From assembly GCA_014802105.1 (NCBI GenBank), contig JAAVCX010000009.1:59982-123981 (forward strand): a DNA stretch of 64,000 bases. The letters are read 5' to 3'. Numbering within the stretch: position 1 is the stretch's first letter; the number at the start of each line of letters is the position of its first letter. Shown piece after piece: positions 31,284 to 41,168 of this stretch. Under the pieces are notes generated by a model. It was not told the origin of the DNA. It ran no database searches and saw only the letters and a program-made list of their open reading frames with translations. Both the position numbers and the translations under genes were made by a program. Source of the stretch: Bacteroides sp. GTDB taxonomy: Bacteria > Bacteroidota > Bacteroidia > Bacteroidales > Muribaculaceae.

Positions 31284-32009
31284 TCAGCGGGCCGGCTCTT
31301 TGTCCTCGGGCATCACCACATCGGTGGTGCGTATGAGTTCGACGGCTTGCTCTACGCTGAGACAGTCGTCGATAGAGACATTGCCCACGCGGGTGCGTCG
31401 CAGGGCCGTGAGATGGCCTCCGCTCTCCAGGGCCTCACCAATGTCGCGGGCCAGGGCGCGTATATAGGTGCCTTTGCTACACACGATGCGCAGTTTCAGA
31501 GAGCTCTCCCCGGGGTTCCAGTCGAGCACTTCGATTTCGTCGATCACGAGCACTTTGGGTTTCAGTTCTACTTCACGTCCTTTGCGGGCCATGTTGTAGG
31601 CTCTGTGGCCGTCGACCTTGCAGGCCGAGAAGGCGGGGGGCACCTGTTCGATGCGTCCGGTGAAGCGGGGGATCACACTGTCGATGAGCTCACGTGTGAT
31701 ATGGGCTGTCGGATATGTGGCGTCGATCTCGGTCTCGAGGTCGTAGCTCGGAGTGGTGGCTCCGAGACGGATGGTCGCGATATACTCTTTCACTCCGGCC
31801 TGAAGCTGCTCGATGAGTTTGGTGGAGCGACCGGTCACCACGATCATCACGCCTGTGGCCAGAGGATCGAGAGTGCCGGCATGGCCTACCTTCATCTTCT
31901 TGAGATGCAAGCGATGGAGCAGAGCTCCGCGCAGACGTTTCACTACATCAAATGAAGTCCACTCCAGCGGTTTGTCGATATATAGGGTTTCTCCGTCGAT
32001 AAAATCCAT
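31284..32009 (-). CDS. truB: tRNA pseudouridine(55) synthase TruB
   Basis: 'IDKPLEWTSFDVVKRLR', 'VGHAGTLDPLATGVMIV', 'SKGTYIRALARDIG'. Confidence 0.95.
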   Translation of the reverse strand: MDFIDGETLYIDKPLEWTSFDVVKRLRGALLHRLHLKKMKVGHAGTLDPLATGVMIVVTGRSTKLIEQLQAGVKEYIATIRLGATTPSYDLETEIDATYPTAHITRELIDSVIPRFTGRIEQVPPAFSACKVDGHRAYNMARKGREVELKPKVLVIDEIEVLDWNPGESSLKLRIVCSKGTYIRALARDIGEALESGGHLTALRRTRVGNVSIDDCLSVEQAVELIRTTDVVMPEDKEPAR

Positions 32010-32032
32010 TTCTTTTCAGGGGGTTGTCTTGA

Positions 32033-32878
32033 TTACCAAACGATGCAGAGCACTCCGACCGCCAGGCAGTAGAGAGCAAACCATATCAGGCCCCCTCTCT
32101 TGACCAGCTCGATCATCCACCGGCAAGCCAGACATCCTACCAGAAAAGCGGCAAGGAAGCCTACGGCAAGGGGCAGGAAACCTATTGCCTGGCCCGAACC
32201 TTCTCCGCCGATCATGTCTTTGATGTCGAGCAACGCTTCGCCGAGGATAGGGATGATAACCATGAAAAACGAGAACTGGGCGATCTTGTCGCGTCGGTCG
32301 CCGAGCAGCAGACCTGTGGCGATAGTGGAGCCTGAGCGGCTGAGGCCCGGCAACACGGCTACGGCTTGGGCACATCCGATGATAAAGGCATCGGCCCAGG
32401 TGATGTCGTGGGCCTTGAAGCGATGGCGGGTGTCGATGCCCTTGATGTTATAGCCGGCTTCACGGGCGGGATTGCGGAAGAAATAGGCGAAAGTCAGCAG
32501 TGAGGCCGTGACGAGCAGGCAGATGCCTACCGTGGTGAGATTGCCTCCGAAGAAGCTCTCGACAAAATCCTTGAAGCAGAGACCGACGATGGCTATGGGG
32601 ATACATGAGAGGAGGATCTTGAGCACATAGTAGAAATTGGCATCTCTCTTGAAAGTGAAGAACGAGCGGCACAGAGGCACAAATTCTTTCCAGAGAATAA
32701 CGATGGTGCTTAACACTGTCGCCACATGGAGGGTGATGTCAAACTCCAGGGCGTCTTCGCCCGAGAGCTGCAGCCCGAGAATGTCGCGGAAGATCTCCAG
32801 ATGTCCGCTGCTGCTGATGGGCAGATATTCGGCCAGACCCTGCACGATGCCGAGTATCAGAGCGTCGAGCCAGCTCAT
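32033..32878 (-). CDS. uppP: undecaprenyl-diphosphatase UppP
   Basis: 'GIVQGLAEYLPISSSGHLEI', 'AVLPGLSRSGSTIATGLLLG'. Confidence 0.95.
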   Translation of the reverse strand: MSWLDALILGIVQGLAEYLPISSSGHLEIFRDILGLQLSGEDALEFDITLHVATVLSTIVILWKEFVPLCRSFFTFKRDANFYYVLKILLSCIPIAIVGLCFKDFVESFFGGNLTTVGICLLVTASLLTFAYFFRNPAREAGYNIKGIDTRHRFKAHDITWADAFIIGCAQAVAVLPGLSRSGSTIATGLLLGDRRDKIAQFSFFMVIIPILGEALLDIKDMIGGEGSGQAIGFLPLAVGFLAAFLVGCLACRWMIELVKRGGLIWFALYCLAVGVLCIVW

Positions 32879-33174
32879 TTCTCTTTGTTTTTAGTGAACA
32901 TGATAGCCACGCCCATGAAGATAAATCCAAGGAAAGCGATGGTGGGCCCCACTACAATGCGGCGCGACGAAAAAATATCGGCATTGAAGTTGCCCCAGTC
33001 GCTCGAGCCTCCAAGCATGAGCAGAAAACCGACTACGATCATCACTCCTGCTATGGCCATAAGGCGGAAGTTGACCGGGAGCAGAGGCATGGTCTCGCGG
33101 CTCTCTTTCAGGAGCACGTCCTTATCGTTTCGGTTATCGCGGCGCCGCGTGGCACCTGAATAGTTATTTGACAT
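32875..33174 (-). CDS. DUF3098-type small membrane protein
   Basis: two TM segments, 'ALMVIAGVMIVVGFLLMLGGSSDWGNFNADIFSSRRIVVGPTIAFLGF'-like; between uppP and ftsX-like gene. Confidence 0.8.
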   Translation of the reverse strand: MSNNYSGATRRRDNRNDKDVLLKESRETMPLLPVNFRLMAIAGVMIVVGFLLMLGGSSDWGNFNADIFSSRRIVVGPTIAFLGFIFMGVAIMFTKNKEK

Positions 33175-33238
33175 ATCTTGATGTTGGTGTTTTTTTATCC
33201 TTTGTGTCGGGAGGAGAGTCATGGAGAGTTGTCAGGCG

Positions 33239-34120
33239 TCACTGTCGGTGGAGCTGATCGTAGGTCAGCGACAGGTAACGGTTGCAGGCCATTGCCGAGG
33301 CTATCAGGCAGATCACTATACCGGTCGCGATCATGGCAAACATCACTGCGCCTAAATGGTTCCAGTCGATCAGCGGGGCTAAGCTGCTCTCGAGCCTCAT
33401 GGTGCCTGTCACTGTGAGCAGGAGCAGAGCCGAGCCAAGGATGCCTGAAACCGTGCCGTTGATCAGGCTCTCGGTCATGAACGGGCGTCTGATAAAACCC
33501 GGGGTGGCACCGACGAGCTGCATGGTGTTGATGATAAATCTACGGGAATAGACAGTGAGTCTCACTGTGTTGAAAATCAATACAAACGACACTATCAGCA
33601 ACGCGGCGGCCACTCCAGTCAGTGTTAGGGTGACGCTACGGAGCGTTGACCCGACATTGTCGATCAGGTCGTTATGTACTTTGACTTCGCTGACCTCAGG
33701 CATCAGCACTATGGGAGCTGCCAGAACGGCTATGCTGTCGGCCGAGGCATACTCGGGCTTTACTTTAACCTCGAGCTCGGCTGTGAAGGGATTGACTCCG
33801 GCAAGTGAGAGTATGTCTTCATCTTCACCGATCATTTTCTGCCATCGGTCAAGTATATCCTGAGGGGTGGAGTAGACTGTCGAGCTCACGGCATCGGCAC
33901 GACGCAGTCCGTCGGTGATGCGGGCTATGTTTTCGGCCGTGACCTCCTCGTCAAATATCACTACAAAACCGACATTGTCCATCACGCTGCATGTCAGCCG
34001 ATGGGTGACAATCCCTACCATGGCCGCCAGACCAAGCAGGAACAACACGAGCGAGACCGACACCACCGCAGTGGCACGGGTGCTGAAAAGTGGCAGGTAA
34101 TGAAAGCGCTTCTCTCCCAT
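33239..34120 (-). CDS. ftsX: cell division protein FtsX-like permease
   Basis: four-TM FtsX topology, 'FNTVRLTVYSRRFIINTMQLVGATPGFIRRPF'. Confidence 0.9.
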   Translation of the reverse strand: MGEKRFHYLPLFSTRATAVVSVSLVLFLLGLAAMVGIVTHRLTCSVMDNVGFVVIFDEEVTAENIARITDGLRRADAVSSTVYSTPQDILDRWQKMIGEDEDILSLAGVNPFTAELEVKVKPEYASADSIAVLAAPIVLMPEVSEVKVHNDLIDNVGSTLRSVTLTLTGVAAALLIVSFVLIFNTVRLTVYSRRFIINTMQLVGATPGFIRRPFMTESLINGTVSGILGSALLLLTVTGTMRLESSLAPLIDWNHLGAVMFAMIATGIVICLIASAMACNRYLSLTYDQLHRQ

Positions 34121-34200
34121 GTTATTAAAAATTGTTGCAAAATTACTGTGTCTTAGACTCCTTGTCAAGTGTTTTAACCATTTTTTAACAATGGTGAGTG

Positions 34201-34231
34201 TTTGTTTTTCCTCCGGCCTTGTTTATCTTTG
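34201..34231 (+). promoter_or_regulatory. Bacteroidetes-type promoter (TTTG-N19-TATCTTTG)
   Basis: TTTG 34201-34204, TATCTTTG 34224-34231, 28 nt before ATG at 34260. Confidence 0.8.
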
Positions 34232-34258
34232 TGAATACTTACCCAATTGATATAATAT

Positions 34259-36631
34259 ATGAGATTGTTTCCATCGGCTTTCACGGTAGTTGCGATGCTT
34301 GCCGTGCCGCCCTTATCTGTTGACGCGCAGACTATCAGTGTCACTACGCCTCAGGGTCGCCATGTGAGAGTGTCGACCCTCACCCCCGACATCATCCGTG
34401 TCGAGAATTTTCCCGAGGGTTCAGTCCCCTCGGCTACCCTTGATAACGCACCGTCGCCGACCGACGTCTCGGCCCGGATGCACACCATCGGCAATCACCA
34501 CTTCATGACTACCTCTGCCGGTGTCACGGCTGTTGTATCGTCAGAGACCGGAGCGGTGACTATCGATGGAGGCAAAGGGCGACTGATCACCGACTCGGGT
34601 CTGCGCGCTCAGCGCGACGGAAAGCAGTCGCTCTACCTATCGGTCGACGGAGGCTCGGGAGCTTTCTATGGAGCCGGTGAGCGCGGCTACAGTTTCAACC
34701 TGGCTGGTGATACCCTGGTGATGTATAACAAGCAGAACTATGGCTATCGTGCGGGAGAGGAACGTATCAGGCAGATGAATATCACGATGCCTCTATTCCT
34801 GAGCCCCGATGGCTACGCCGTGGTCTTTGACGACTATGGGGCGGCTACCATGACCATGACCGATCCTATAATCTACACCACCGAGAGCCGCGAGCCGGTT
34901 TCCTATTATTATGTCAATTCTGAGGGCTCGCTGGCATCGCTTGTCCCGACTCTGACCACTCTGACCGGCCGTCAGGAACTTCCTCCGCTATGGTCTCTCG
35001 GATATATCACATCAAAGTATGGCTACCGCACCCAGGACGAGACCATCGGTGTGGTCGATACGCTCAAACGGGCGGGTTATCCTGTCGACGGAGTGGTGCT
35101 CGATCTCTACTGGTATGGCAAGGAGGAGGATATGGGACGCTTGGCCTGGGATCCGATCCAGTGGCCCGACCATAAGAAGATGCTGACCGACCTTAAGGCC
35201 AAGGGGGTGAACACGGTGTTGATCTCCCAGCCCTACGTCCTGCGCAACGGAGCCGGGGTCGATAATTATAATGAATTGTCCTCGCGCGGACTTCTGCTCC
35301 CCGACTCGGCAGGCGGCACTCAGGAGGTCACGATATGGGTAGGAGAAGGTGGAATGTTTGATATGAGCAATCCGGCCACCCGTCAGTGGCTTGCCGACCG
35401 TTACCGACAGCTTACCCTCGAGGGGGTCGGCGGCTGGTGGGGTGATCTCGGAGAGCCTGAGGTTCATCCCGAGAGCGGCGTCCATGCCAACGGACTGCCG
35501 ACACGTCTCTATCACAACCGTTATGGCAATGACTGGAGTTCGATCATTCATTCCCTATATAAGAAGGAGTTTCCCTCGACTCGTCTGATGACCATGATGC
35601 GCGGAGGCACCACAGGACTTCAGCAGTATAGTGTGTTCCCCTGGTCGACCGACGTCTCACGCTCGTGGGAGGGTCTGCAGCCTCAGATCACCATCATGCT
35701 TAATTCGGGACTCTCGGGTCTGGGATATATGAGTCACGACGTGGGCGGTTTCGCTATCGACGAGAGTATGCCCTACGACCCTGAGCTCTATGTGCGCTGG
35801 CTTCAGCTCGGCACATTCTCGCCCGTGCTCCGCACCCACTCCCAACAGACTGCCGAGCCTTACAAGTATCCCGATCAGCAGTCCATCATCCTGCCGCTGA
35901 TCAGGGAGCGCTACCGCTGGTTGCCCTACAATTATACTCTGGCTTACGAGAATGCCTCTGAGGGTTTGCCTCTTGTGCGTCCTCTCAATTTCTATACACC
36001 CGGCTCGGCCGAGCTTGACGATGTCACTGACGAATACCTCTGGGGACGCGATCTTCTGGTCGCTCCGGTGCTCACTCAGGGTGCTACCGAGCGTAGCGTG
36101 ACTTTCCCTCAGGGAGAGTGGGTCGACATGCTCAACCCATCAGGGCCGGTCTATCATGGAGGTGAGACTATCAGCTATCAGGCGCCGCTCGAGGTGCTCC
36201 CGCTCTTTGTCAGAGCCGGAAGTTTCATTCCACTGGCCGACTATCCGATGGAGAATACCGGCGACTTCCTCACCGACCGCTATACGATCAGTTACTATCC
36301 TGTCAATGGCCGTAGCTCCTACACGCTCTATCAGGACGATCTCAGTTCGACCGGCTCGCTTGAGAGAGATGAGTATCGACTCATAACCTTCAGCGGCGAT
36401 GCCGATGCCCGCTCGATAGAGATCGATGTGACCTCGACAGGCATCTATCCCGGCGCGGCCGATAAGATAGATCTGTCGTTTGTAGTCAACCGTGTCGGGG
36501 GCCGGCCGGCTTCTGTCAAGGTCAACGGCAACACTCTCGACGGCTGGACTTACGATCAGTCACAGAAAACACTCGCCTTGCCTGTCGTCTACAATCCGTC
36601 GGAAAATCTGGTAATCACTATTTCATTGTAG
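34259..36631 (+). CDS. glycoside hydrolase family 31 (alpha-glucosidase-like/transglucosylase-like)
   Basis: 'GYITSKYGYRTQDE', 'DGVVLDLYWYG', 'GWWGDLGEPEVHP', 'GYMSHDVGGF'. Confidence 0.93.
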   Translation: MRLFPSAFTVVAMLAVPPLSVDAQTISVTTPQGRHVRVSTLTPDIIRVENFPEGSVPSATLDNAPSPTDVSARMHTIGNHHFMTTSAGVTAVVSSETGAVTIDGGKGRLITDSGLRAQRDGKQSLYLSVDGGSGAFYGAGERGYSFNLAGDTLVMYNKQNYGYRAGEERIRQMNITMPLFLSPDGYAVVFDDYGAATMTMTDPIIYTTESREPVSYYYVNSEGSLASLVPTLTTLTGRQELPPLWSLGYITSKYGYRTQDETIGVVDTLKRAGYPVDGVVLDLYWYGKEEDMGRLAWDPIQWPDHKKMLTDLKAKGVNTVLISQPYVLRNGAGVDNYNELSSRGLLLPDSAGGTQEVTIWVGEGGMFDMSNPATRQWLADRYRQLTLEGVGGWWGDLGEPEVHPESGVHANGLPTRLYHNRYGNDWSSIIHSLYKKEFPSTRLMTMMRGGTTGLQQYSVFPWSTDVSRSWEGLQPQITIMLNSGLSGLGYMSHDVGGFAIDESMPYDPELYVRWLQLGTFSPVLRTHSQQTAEPYKYPDQQSIILPLIRERYRWLPYNYTLAYENASEGLPLVRPLNFYTPGSAELDDVTDEYLWGRDLLVAPVLTQGATERSVTFPQGEWVDMLNPSGPVYHGGETISYQAPLEVLPLFVRAGSFIPLADYPMENTGDFLTDRYTISYYPVNGRSSYTLYQDDLSSTGSLERDEYRLITFSGDADARSIEIDVTSTGIYPGAADKIDLSFVVNRVGGRPASVKVNGNTLDGWTYDQSQKTLALPVVYNPSENLVITISL

Positions 36632-36729
36632 AAACCGCTTGTCCTCTGTCGGTACGGGAAGATTTTCCTGGCGTCCGACAGGGGATTATCGGAGTTTTTA
36701 GCTATCTTTGTGGTGAAACTTTTCCGCTG

Positions 36730-37587
36730 ATGAAAAATCTTGTCAAACGTACACTCACAGGAGTGCTCTATGTGGCGCTGATAGTAGGCGCCGTGATGCT
36801 CGGCGGCTGGTGGTTTGTAGTGCTCTTCGCGCTATTCACGCTGCTTGCTGTCAATGAGTTTGCCAATATCACCAACGCTGCGGCCGGTGGTGAGAATGTC
36901 ATAACGCTGATCACCGATATGGCCGGGGCACTGATACTTTTCGGAGGTATTACACTCGTCAATCTCCCGCTGCTCACCCCCCACACCTCGGCGGTTCTCG
37001 GCGGCACGTTCCTGGCGGTCTATCTGCTATATCTTGTGATCAGGCCCGTGATACAGCTTTACAGCCACGAGGGCTCGCCGCTCGCCAATCTTGCCTATTC
37101 CTATATGGGCCAGATCTATATAGCTCTGCCGCTTGGCCTCATGTCGATGTATAACACGCTGCCCGACGGGCGCGCGCTGTTGCTGGCGATGTTTGTCATG
37201 ATCTGGCTCAGCGACACCGGCGCTTTCTGTGTGGGCTCGCTGATGGGGCGTCACAAACTCTTTTCCCGCATCTCTCCGGCCAAGACCTGGGAGGGTTTTG
37301 CGGGTGGAGCCGTCTTTGTAGTGGTCTCGGCAGTCGTTATGAAATACTGTTTCGGACAGTGGTTCACCGAGACCTCCCTCGCTACTCTCTGTGGCATGGG
37401 ACTGACGGTGGCTGTCTTCGCTACTTGGGGCGATCTCGTCGAGTCGCTTATCAAGCGCACACTCGGAGTCAAAGACTCGGGCAATATCCTGCCGGGCCAC
37501 GGCGGCATCCTTGACCGTATCGATTCCCTGTTGCTGGTTATTCCTGCCTCGTTGATCTATTTGGTGATACTCAGAATATTTGCCTGA
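36730..37587 (+). CDS. cdsA: phosphatidate cytidylyltransferase
   Basis: 'SDTGAFCVGSLMGRHKLFSRISPAKTWEGFAGG', 'KRTLGVKDSGNILPGHGGILDRIDSLL'. Confidence 0.96.
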   Translation: MKNLVKRTLTGVLYVALIVGAVMLGGWWFVVLFALFTLLAVNEFANITNAAAGGENVITLITDMAGALILFGGITLVNLPLLTPHTSAVLGGTFLAVYLLYLVIRPVIQLYSHEGSPLANLAYSYMGQIYIALPLGLMSMYNTLPDGRALLLAMFVMIWLSDTGAFCVGSLMGRHKLFSRISPAKTWEGFAGGAVFVVVSAVVMKYCFGQWFTETSLATLCGMGLTVAVFATWGDLVESLIKRTLGVKDSGNILPGHGGILDRIDSLLLVIPASLIYLVILRIFA

Positions 37588-37625
37588 ACTGTAATAGCAT
37601 CAGTTAACTTACAATTCTTATCATT

Positions 37626-39059
37626 ATGAAAATATTTCCGATAGGAGCGGCTCTTCTCGCGACAGCCACTCTCACTACCGCCTGCTCGCCCGGAAACGGT
37701 AACGCAGGAGCTTCGACCAACGATGATGTCATTCTTCACGCCTGGTCATGGTCGTTTGACACGATTGCCGCCAACATGAAAGATATAGCCGAAGCCGGTT
37801 ATACCTACGTGCAGACCTCCCCGGCCAATACCTGCTTTGTAGGCGAGGGGGGTGGCAAGGCCCTCTTCTCCCAGCCCGGTGACTCTGTGGCCGGTAAATG
37901 GTACTACTATTATCAGCCCACCGATTGGAAGATAGGCAACTATCTGCTGGGCTCGCGCGACCAGTTTGCCGCCATGATGGACAGTGCCGCCAAGTATAAT
38001 GTCAAGGTCATTGTCGATGTGCTCCCCAACCACACGGCTGTCGATCACACAGCCGTGCTGCCCGATCTCGACAATGCCGTGGGCGGACATGCCAAGCTTT
38101 TCCATGCCAACGGTTTCAACGACATCACCGATTATAACGACCGTTATCAGTGTACTACCGGCATGATGGGAGGTCTCCCCGATGTCAACACCGAAAATCC
38201 CGATTTCCAGGCCTACTACATGACCTACGTCAATGATCTGCTCTCGCTTGGTGTCAAGGGTTTCCGTTACGACACTGCCAAACATATCGGTCTCCCCTCC
38301 GATCCTCTTGACTCGCTGGCTTCGCGCAACAATTTCTGGGACGTAGCCACCGGCCGTGAGGCTGTCAAGGGGGTCAGTCTCGCTGTGCCCCGCGACTCGC
38401 TCTTTATCTATGGAGAGGTGCTTCAGGATCGCAATGTCAAGGAGGAGGAGTATGCCGAATATGTCAATCTCACAGCCAGTGCCTATGGACATGCTCTCCG
38501 CACAGTGCTTGACAAGGCCGATTTTATGGCTGATTCGCTTCTCTCATGGCACAATCCCGTTGCTCCCGAGCAGCTTGTGACCTGGGTGGAGTCTCACGAC
38601 ACTTATGCCAACGAGCATGAGAGTGCCCACCTCTCTGACGAGCAGATACGTATGGGGTGGGTATTCCTGACCGCCCGTCAGAACGGCACCCCTCTGTTCT
38701 TCAGCCGTCCGGCAGGCTCTACACGCGACAACTACTGGGGCAACAACCTCACCGGAGCACGTGGCAATGACGAGTTCCGCCACCCCGAGGTCGTGGCCGC
38801 CAACTATTTCCGCAAGGCTATGCACGGACGTCCCGAGACCGTGACAGCTAACGAGGCCGGCACAGTGATAGCCGTGCAGCGCGGCGAAGCCGGTGTGGCT
38901 CTGATCAATATCTCGGCTGCTCCCCAGGATTTCTCGTTGCCGTCCACTCTTCCCTCGGGAACTTATACCGACGGAGTCAATTCGTTCTCCTTCACCGTCA
39001 AGGGTGGCAAGATTTCGGGACATCTGCCCCCCTACACTTCAGCTATCCTGATCATCTGA
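37626..39059 (+). CDS. GH13 alpha-amylase family lipoprotein
   Basis: lipobox TTACS; 'DVLPNHTA', 'GFRYDTAKHIG', 'YGEVLQD', 'VESHDTYAN'. Confidence 0.92.
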   Translation: MKIFPIGAALLATATLTTACSPGNGNAGASTNDDVILHAWSWSFDTIAANMKDIAEAGYTYVQTSPANTCFVGEGGGKALFSQPGDSVAGKWYYYYQPTDWKIGNYLLGSRDQFAAMMDSAAKYNVKVIVDVLPNHTAVDHTAVLPDLDNAVGGHAKLFHANGFNDITDYNDRYQCTTGMMGGLPDVNTENPDFQAYYMTYVNDLLSLGVKGFRYDTAKHIGLPSDPLDSLASRNNFWDVATGREAVKGVSLAVPRDSLFIYGEVLQDRNVKEEEYAEYVNLTASAYGHALRTVLDKADFMADSLLSWHNPVAPEQLVTWVESHDTYANEHESAHLSDEQIRMGWVFLTARQNGTPLFFSRPAGSTRDNYWGNNLTGARGNDEFRHPEVVAANYFRKAMHGRPETVTANEAGTVIAVQRGEAGVALINISAAPQDFSLPSTLPSGTYTDGVNSFSFTVKGGKISGHLPPYTSAILII

Positions 39060-39089
39060 CAGTGATCTGAGACAGAACGACAATAAACA

Positions 39090-39127
39090 CAGGCGCCTGA
39101 CCACTGCTATGAGTGATCAGGCGCCTG
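39090..39127. terminator. hairpin between convergent genes
   Basis: CAGGCGCCTGA ... TCAGGCGCCTG (11 bp perfect, extended CACT/AGTG). Confidence 0.7.
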
Positions 39128-39151
39128 ATGTATAATGTTGTGTGGAGGGAA

Positions 39152-39622
39152 TTACTTCACGACAGTGAGGGTGTAATTGAGACCGGGAGCGTTGGGAGCC
39201 TCGAGTTCGGCATTTACGAGCACGATAGTGGAGTCGCTCTCTACGAGGAAGTAAGTCTCCTCGGCGCTCTGGCTCTCCTCAGTGAGTTTGAGGTACTGCT
39301 TGCCGTCCTTGGCGAAGCCTACGAAGTCACCTTCGCTCTTGAACTCCACTGAGTTGGCGGCCGAGTCGGTCACGAGATAAGTCTGCACGAGGTCATAGTC
39401 GCCCTTGATGCTGTCTTTGGAGTCGGAATAGTCGAGCTTGAGCAGATACTGGATACCGTCACAGTCAGCGGCGGGGAGCAGACCGGTGTAGACAACTTCG
39501 GTAGATGTTGCTGACTCTTCGGCGGCGCACTGTGCGTCGTCACACTTGCTTGCTTTGCCTGAGCAGGAAGCAGCCATCATGGCTACGATTGCCGAGGCAA
39601 ACATAATCATTGATTTTTTCAT
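39152..39622 (-). CDS. NlpE-family copper-resistance-like lipoprotein
   Basis: lipobox MMAASC; 'YTGLLPAADCDGIQYLLKLD' NlpE motif; start reset to MKKSMIMFA. Confidence 0.85.
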   Translation of the reverse strand: MKKSMIMFASAIVAMMAASCSGKASKCDDAQCAAEESATSTEVVYTGLLPAADCDGIQYLLKLDYSDSKDSIKGDYDLVQTYLVTDSAANSVEFKSEGDFVGFAKDGKQYLKLTEESQSAEETYFLVESDSTIVLVNAELEAPNAPGLNYTLTVVK

Positions 39623-39741
39623 AGTTTTATTAGTTAATACTAAGTATATATTGCAACAACATTGACAAGGCAAAAGTTCATTCATGTTAAAAATATTTCA
39701 AAAATCTTGAAATTATATTGCCGTCATGTCTGTCAGGGTGG

Positions 39742-39773
39742 CAAAGATACATTAAAATTCAATAACTTCCAAA
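39742..39773 (-). promoter_or_regulatory. Bacteroidetes-type promoter (TTTG-N20-TATCTTTG on minus strand)
   Basis: plus strand CAAAGATA 39742-39749 and CAAA 39770-39773. Confidence 0.75.
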
Positions 39774-39911
39774 TGGTTACGGATTTCTCGATTTTTCGAA
39801 ATGTTAATTAGTAATAAGCGTATATCAGTTAATTTCTTCAAGAGAGATGGTTTTTACTGACTTTTATGTAATTTCGCACGCTCAAAAATCCACTTTACTC
39901 TTACTGTTTTC

Positions 39912-41057
39912 ATGAAGAAAAGTCTTTTGTCCCTCGCAATAGTCACCTTTGCACTGGGTATCACGGAGTTTGGTATGATGGGTATACTTGAGGACGTGGC
40001 CCTCGGACTCGGTATATCCAACGTGCAGGCCGGACATTTCATCACGGCCTATTCAGTCGGTGTGGTCGTCGGGGCTCCGATGTTGATAGTGTTGCGCCGG
40101 TGGCCTTTGCGCCGGTTGCTTCTCGCGTTGGTAGCAATAATGCTTGTAGGTAATCTCAGCGCATCTTGCTCGCCCGGTTATGTTACGCTGCTGATCTCGC
40201 GTTTCTTCTCGGGGTTGCCCCACGGTGCTTTTTTCGGAGCGGCAGCTATCGTGGCCGAGCGTCTGGTTCCGGCCGGCCGTAAGGCCACGGCCGTAGCTGT
40301 CGTGGTTGGCGGCATGTCGGTGGCCAATGTTGTCGGCGTTCCTCTGGCTACATTTCTTGCCAACGTTCTGTCGTGGCGGTGTGCATTTGTCAGTGTTGCC
40401 CTGTGTGCCCTGGTTGCTTTATGGGCTATCAGAAGATACGTGCCTGTCTTAGCTCCGTTGCCCGACACCGGTCTGAAAGGGCAGTTCCGTTTCCTGGCCG
40501 TCCCGGGGCCGTGGCTGGTCTACGCCGGAGTATTCTTCGGGCAGATGTCGGTCTATTGCTGGCTGAGCTATATCGCGCCAATGATGACCCAGGTGACTCA
40601 TTTTCCTCCGGCCGATCTGACTTGGATCATGATTGTGGTCGGCCTCGGCATGGTGGTGGGCAACGGTGTGTCGGGCAAACTTTCCGACCGCTACCCGGCG
40701 GCTCTGGTCACCGGGGTACTCGCGCTGTCATTGCTGGTGATCATGCCGTGTATCTACTTCTGCTCGGCTATGAAGGTTCCGACTGTCATCCTGGCTTTTC
40801 TGGCTCCTGCGGCCCTCTTCGGTATAGGTGGCCCTCTCCAGTATCTCATAGTGCGCTATGCCAAGGGTGGAGAGATGCTTGGTGGCGCGGGCATACAGAT
40901 CGCCTTCAATGTGTCTAATGCTCTTGCCGCCTGGATCGGTGGAGTGGCTATCCATCTGGGCTACGGCTATGCTTCGCCGGCGCTCGTCGGACTGCCGTTT
41001 GCTCTGATCGGAGCCATAGCCCTCTTAGTGTTGTATAGAAAGTATAATCTCGATTGA
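39912..41057 (+). CDS. MFS transporter (AraJ/YdhP-like)
   Basis: 12-TM protein; 'ALGITEFGMMGILEDVALGLGIS', 'SRFFSGLPHGAFFGAAAIVAERLVP'. Confidence 0.9.
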   Translation: MKKSLLSLAIVTFALGITEFGMMGILEDVALGLGISNVQAGHFITAYSVGVVVGAPMLIVLRRWPLRRLLLALVAIMLVGNLSASCSPGYVTLLISRFFSGLPHGAFFGAAAIVAERLVPAGRKATAVAVVVGGMSVANVVGVPLATFLANVLSWRCAFVSVALCALVALWAIRRYVPVLAPLPDTGLKGQFRFLAVPGPWLVYAGVFFGQMSVYCWLSYIAPMMTQVTHFPPADLTWIMIVVGLGMVVGNGVSGKLSDRYPAALVTGVLALSLLVIMPCIYFCSAMKVPTVILAFLAPAALFGIGGPLQYLIVRYAKGGEMLGGAGIQIAFNVSNALAAWIGGVAIHLGYGYASPALVGLPFALIGAIALLVLYRKYNLD

Positions 41058-41086
41058 GAGATACACATATTATATATAAGAAGTTA

Positions 41087-41131
41087 TATATAAGAAAAGA
41101 TCCGCCTCTGTGACGGATCTCTTCTTATATA
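41087..41131. terminator. hairpin between convergent genes
   Basis: TATATAAGAAAAGATCCG ... CGGATCTCTTCTTATATA. Confidence 0.75.
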
Positions 41132-41168
41132 GTATTTATATTACATTCTCTCACTGACCGTGTCAGTT

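Noticed and set aside
37746-38492. 248-aa minus-strand ORF inside the GH13 gene
   Set aside because: Shadow ORF; the GH13 catalytic motifs are on the plus strand.
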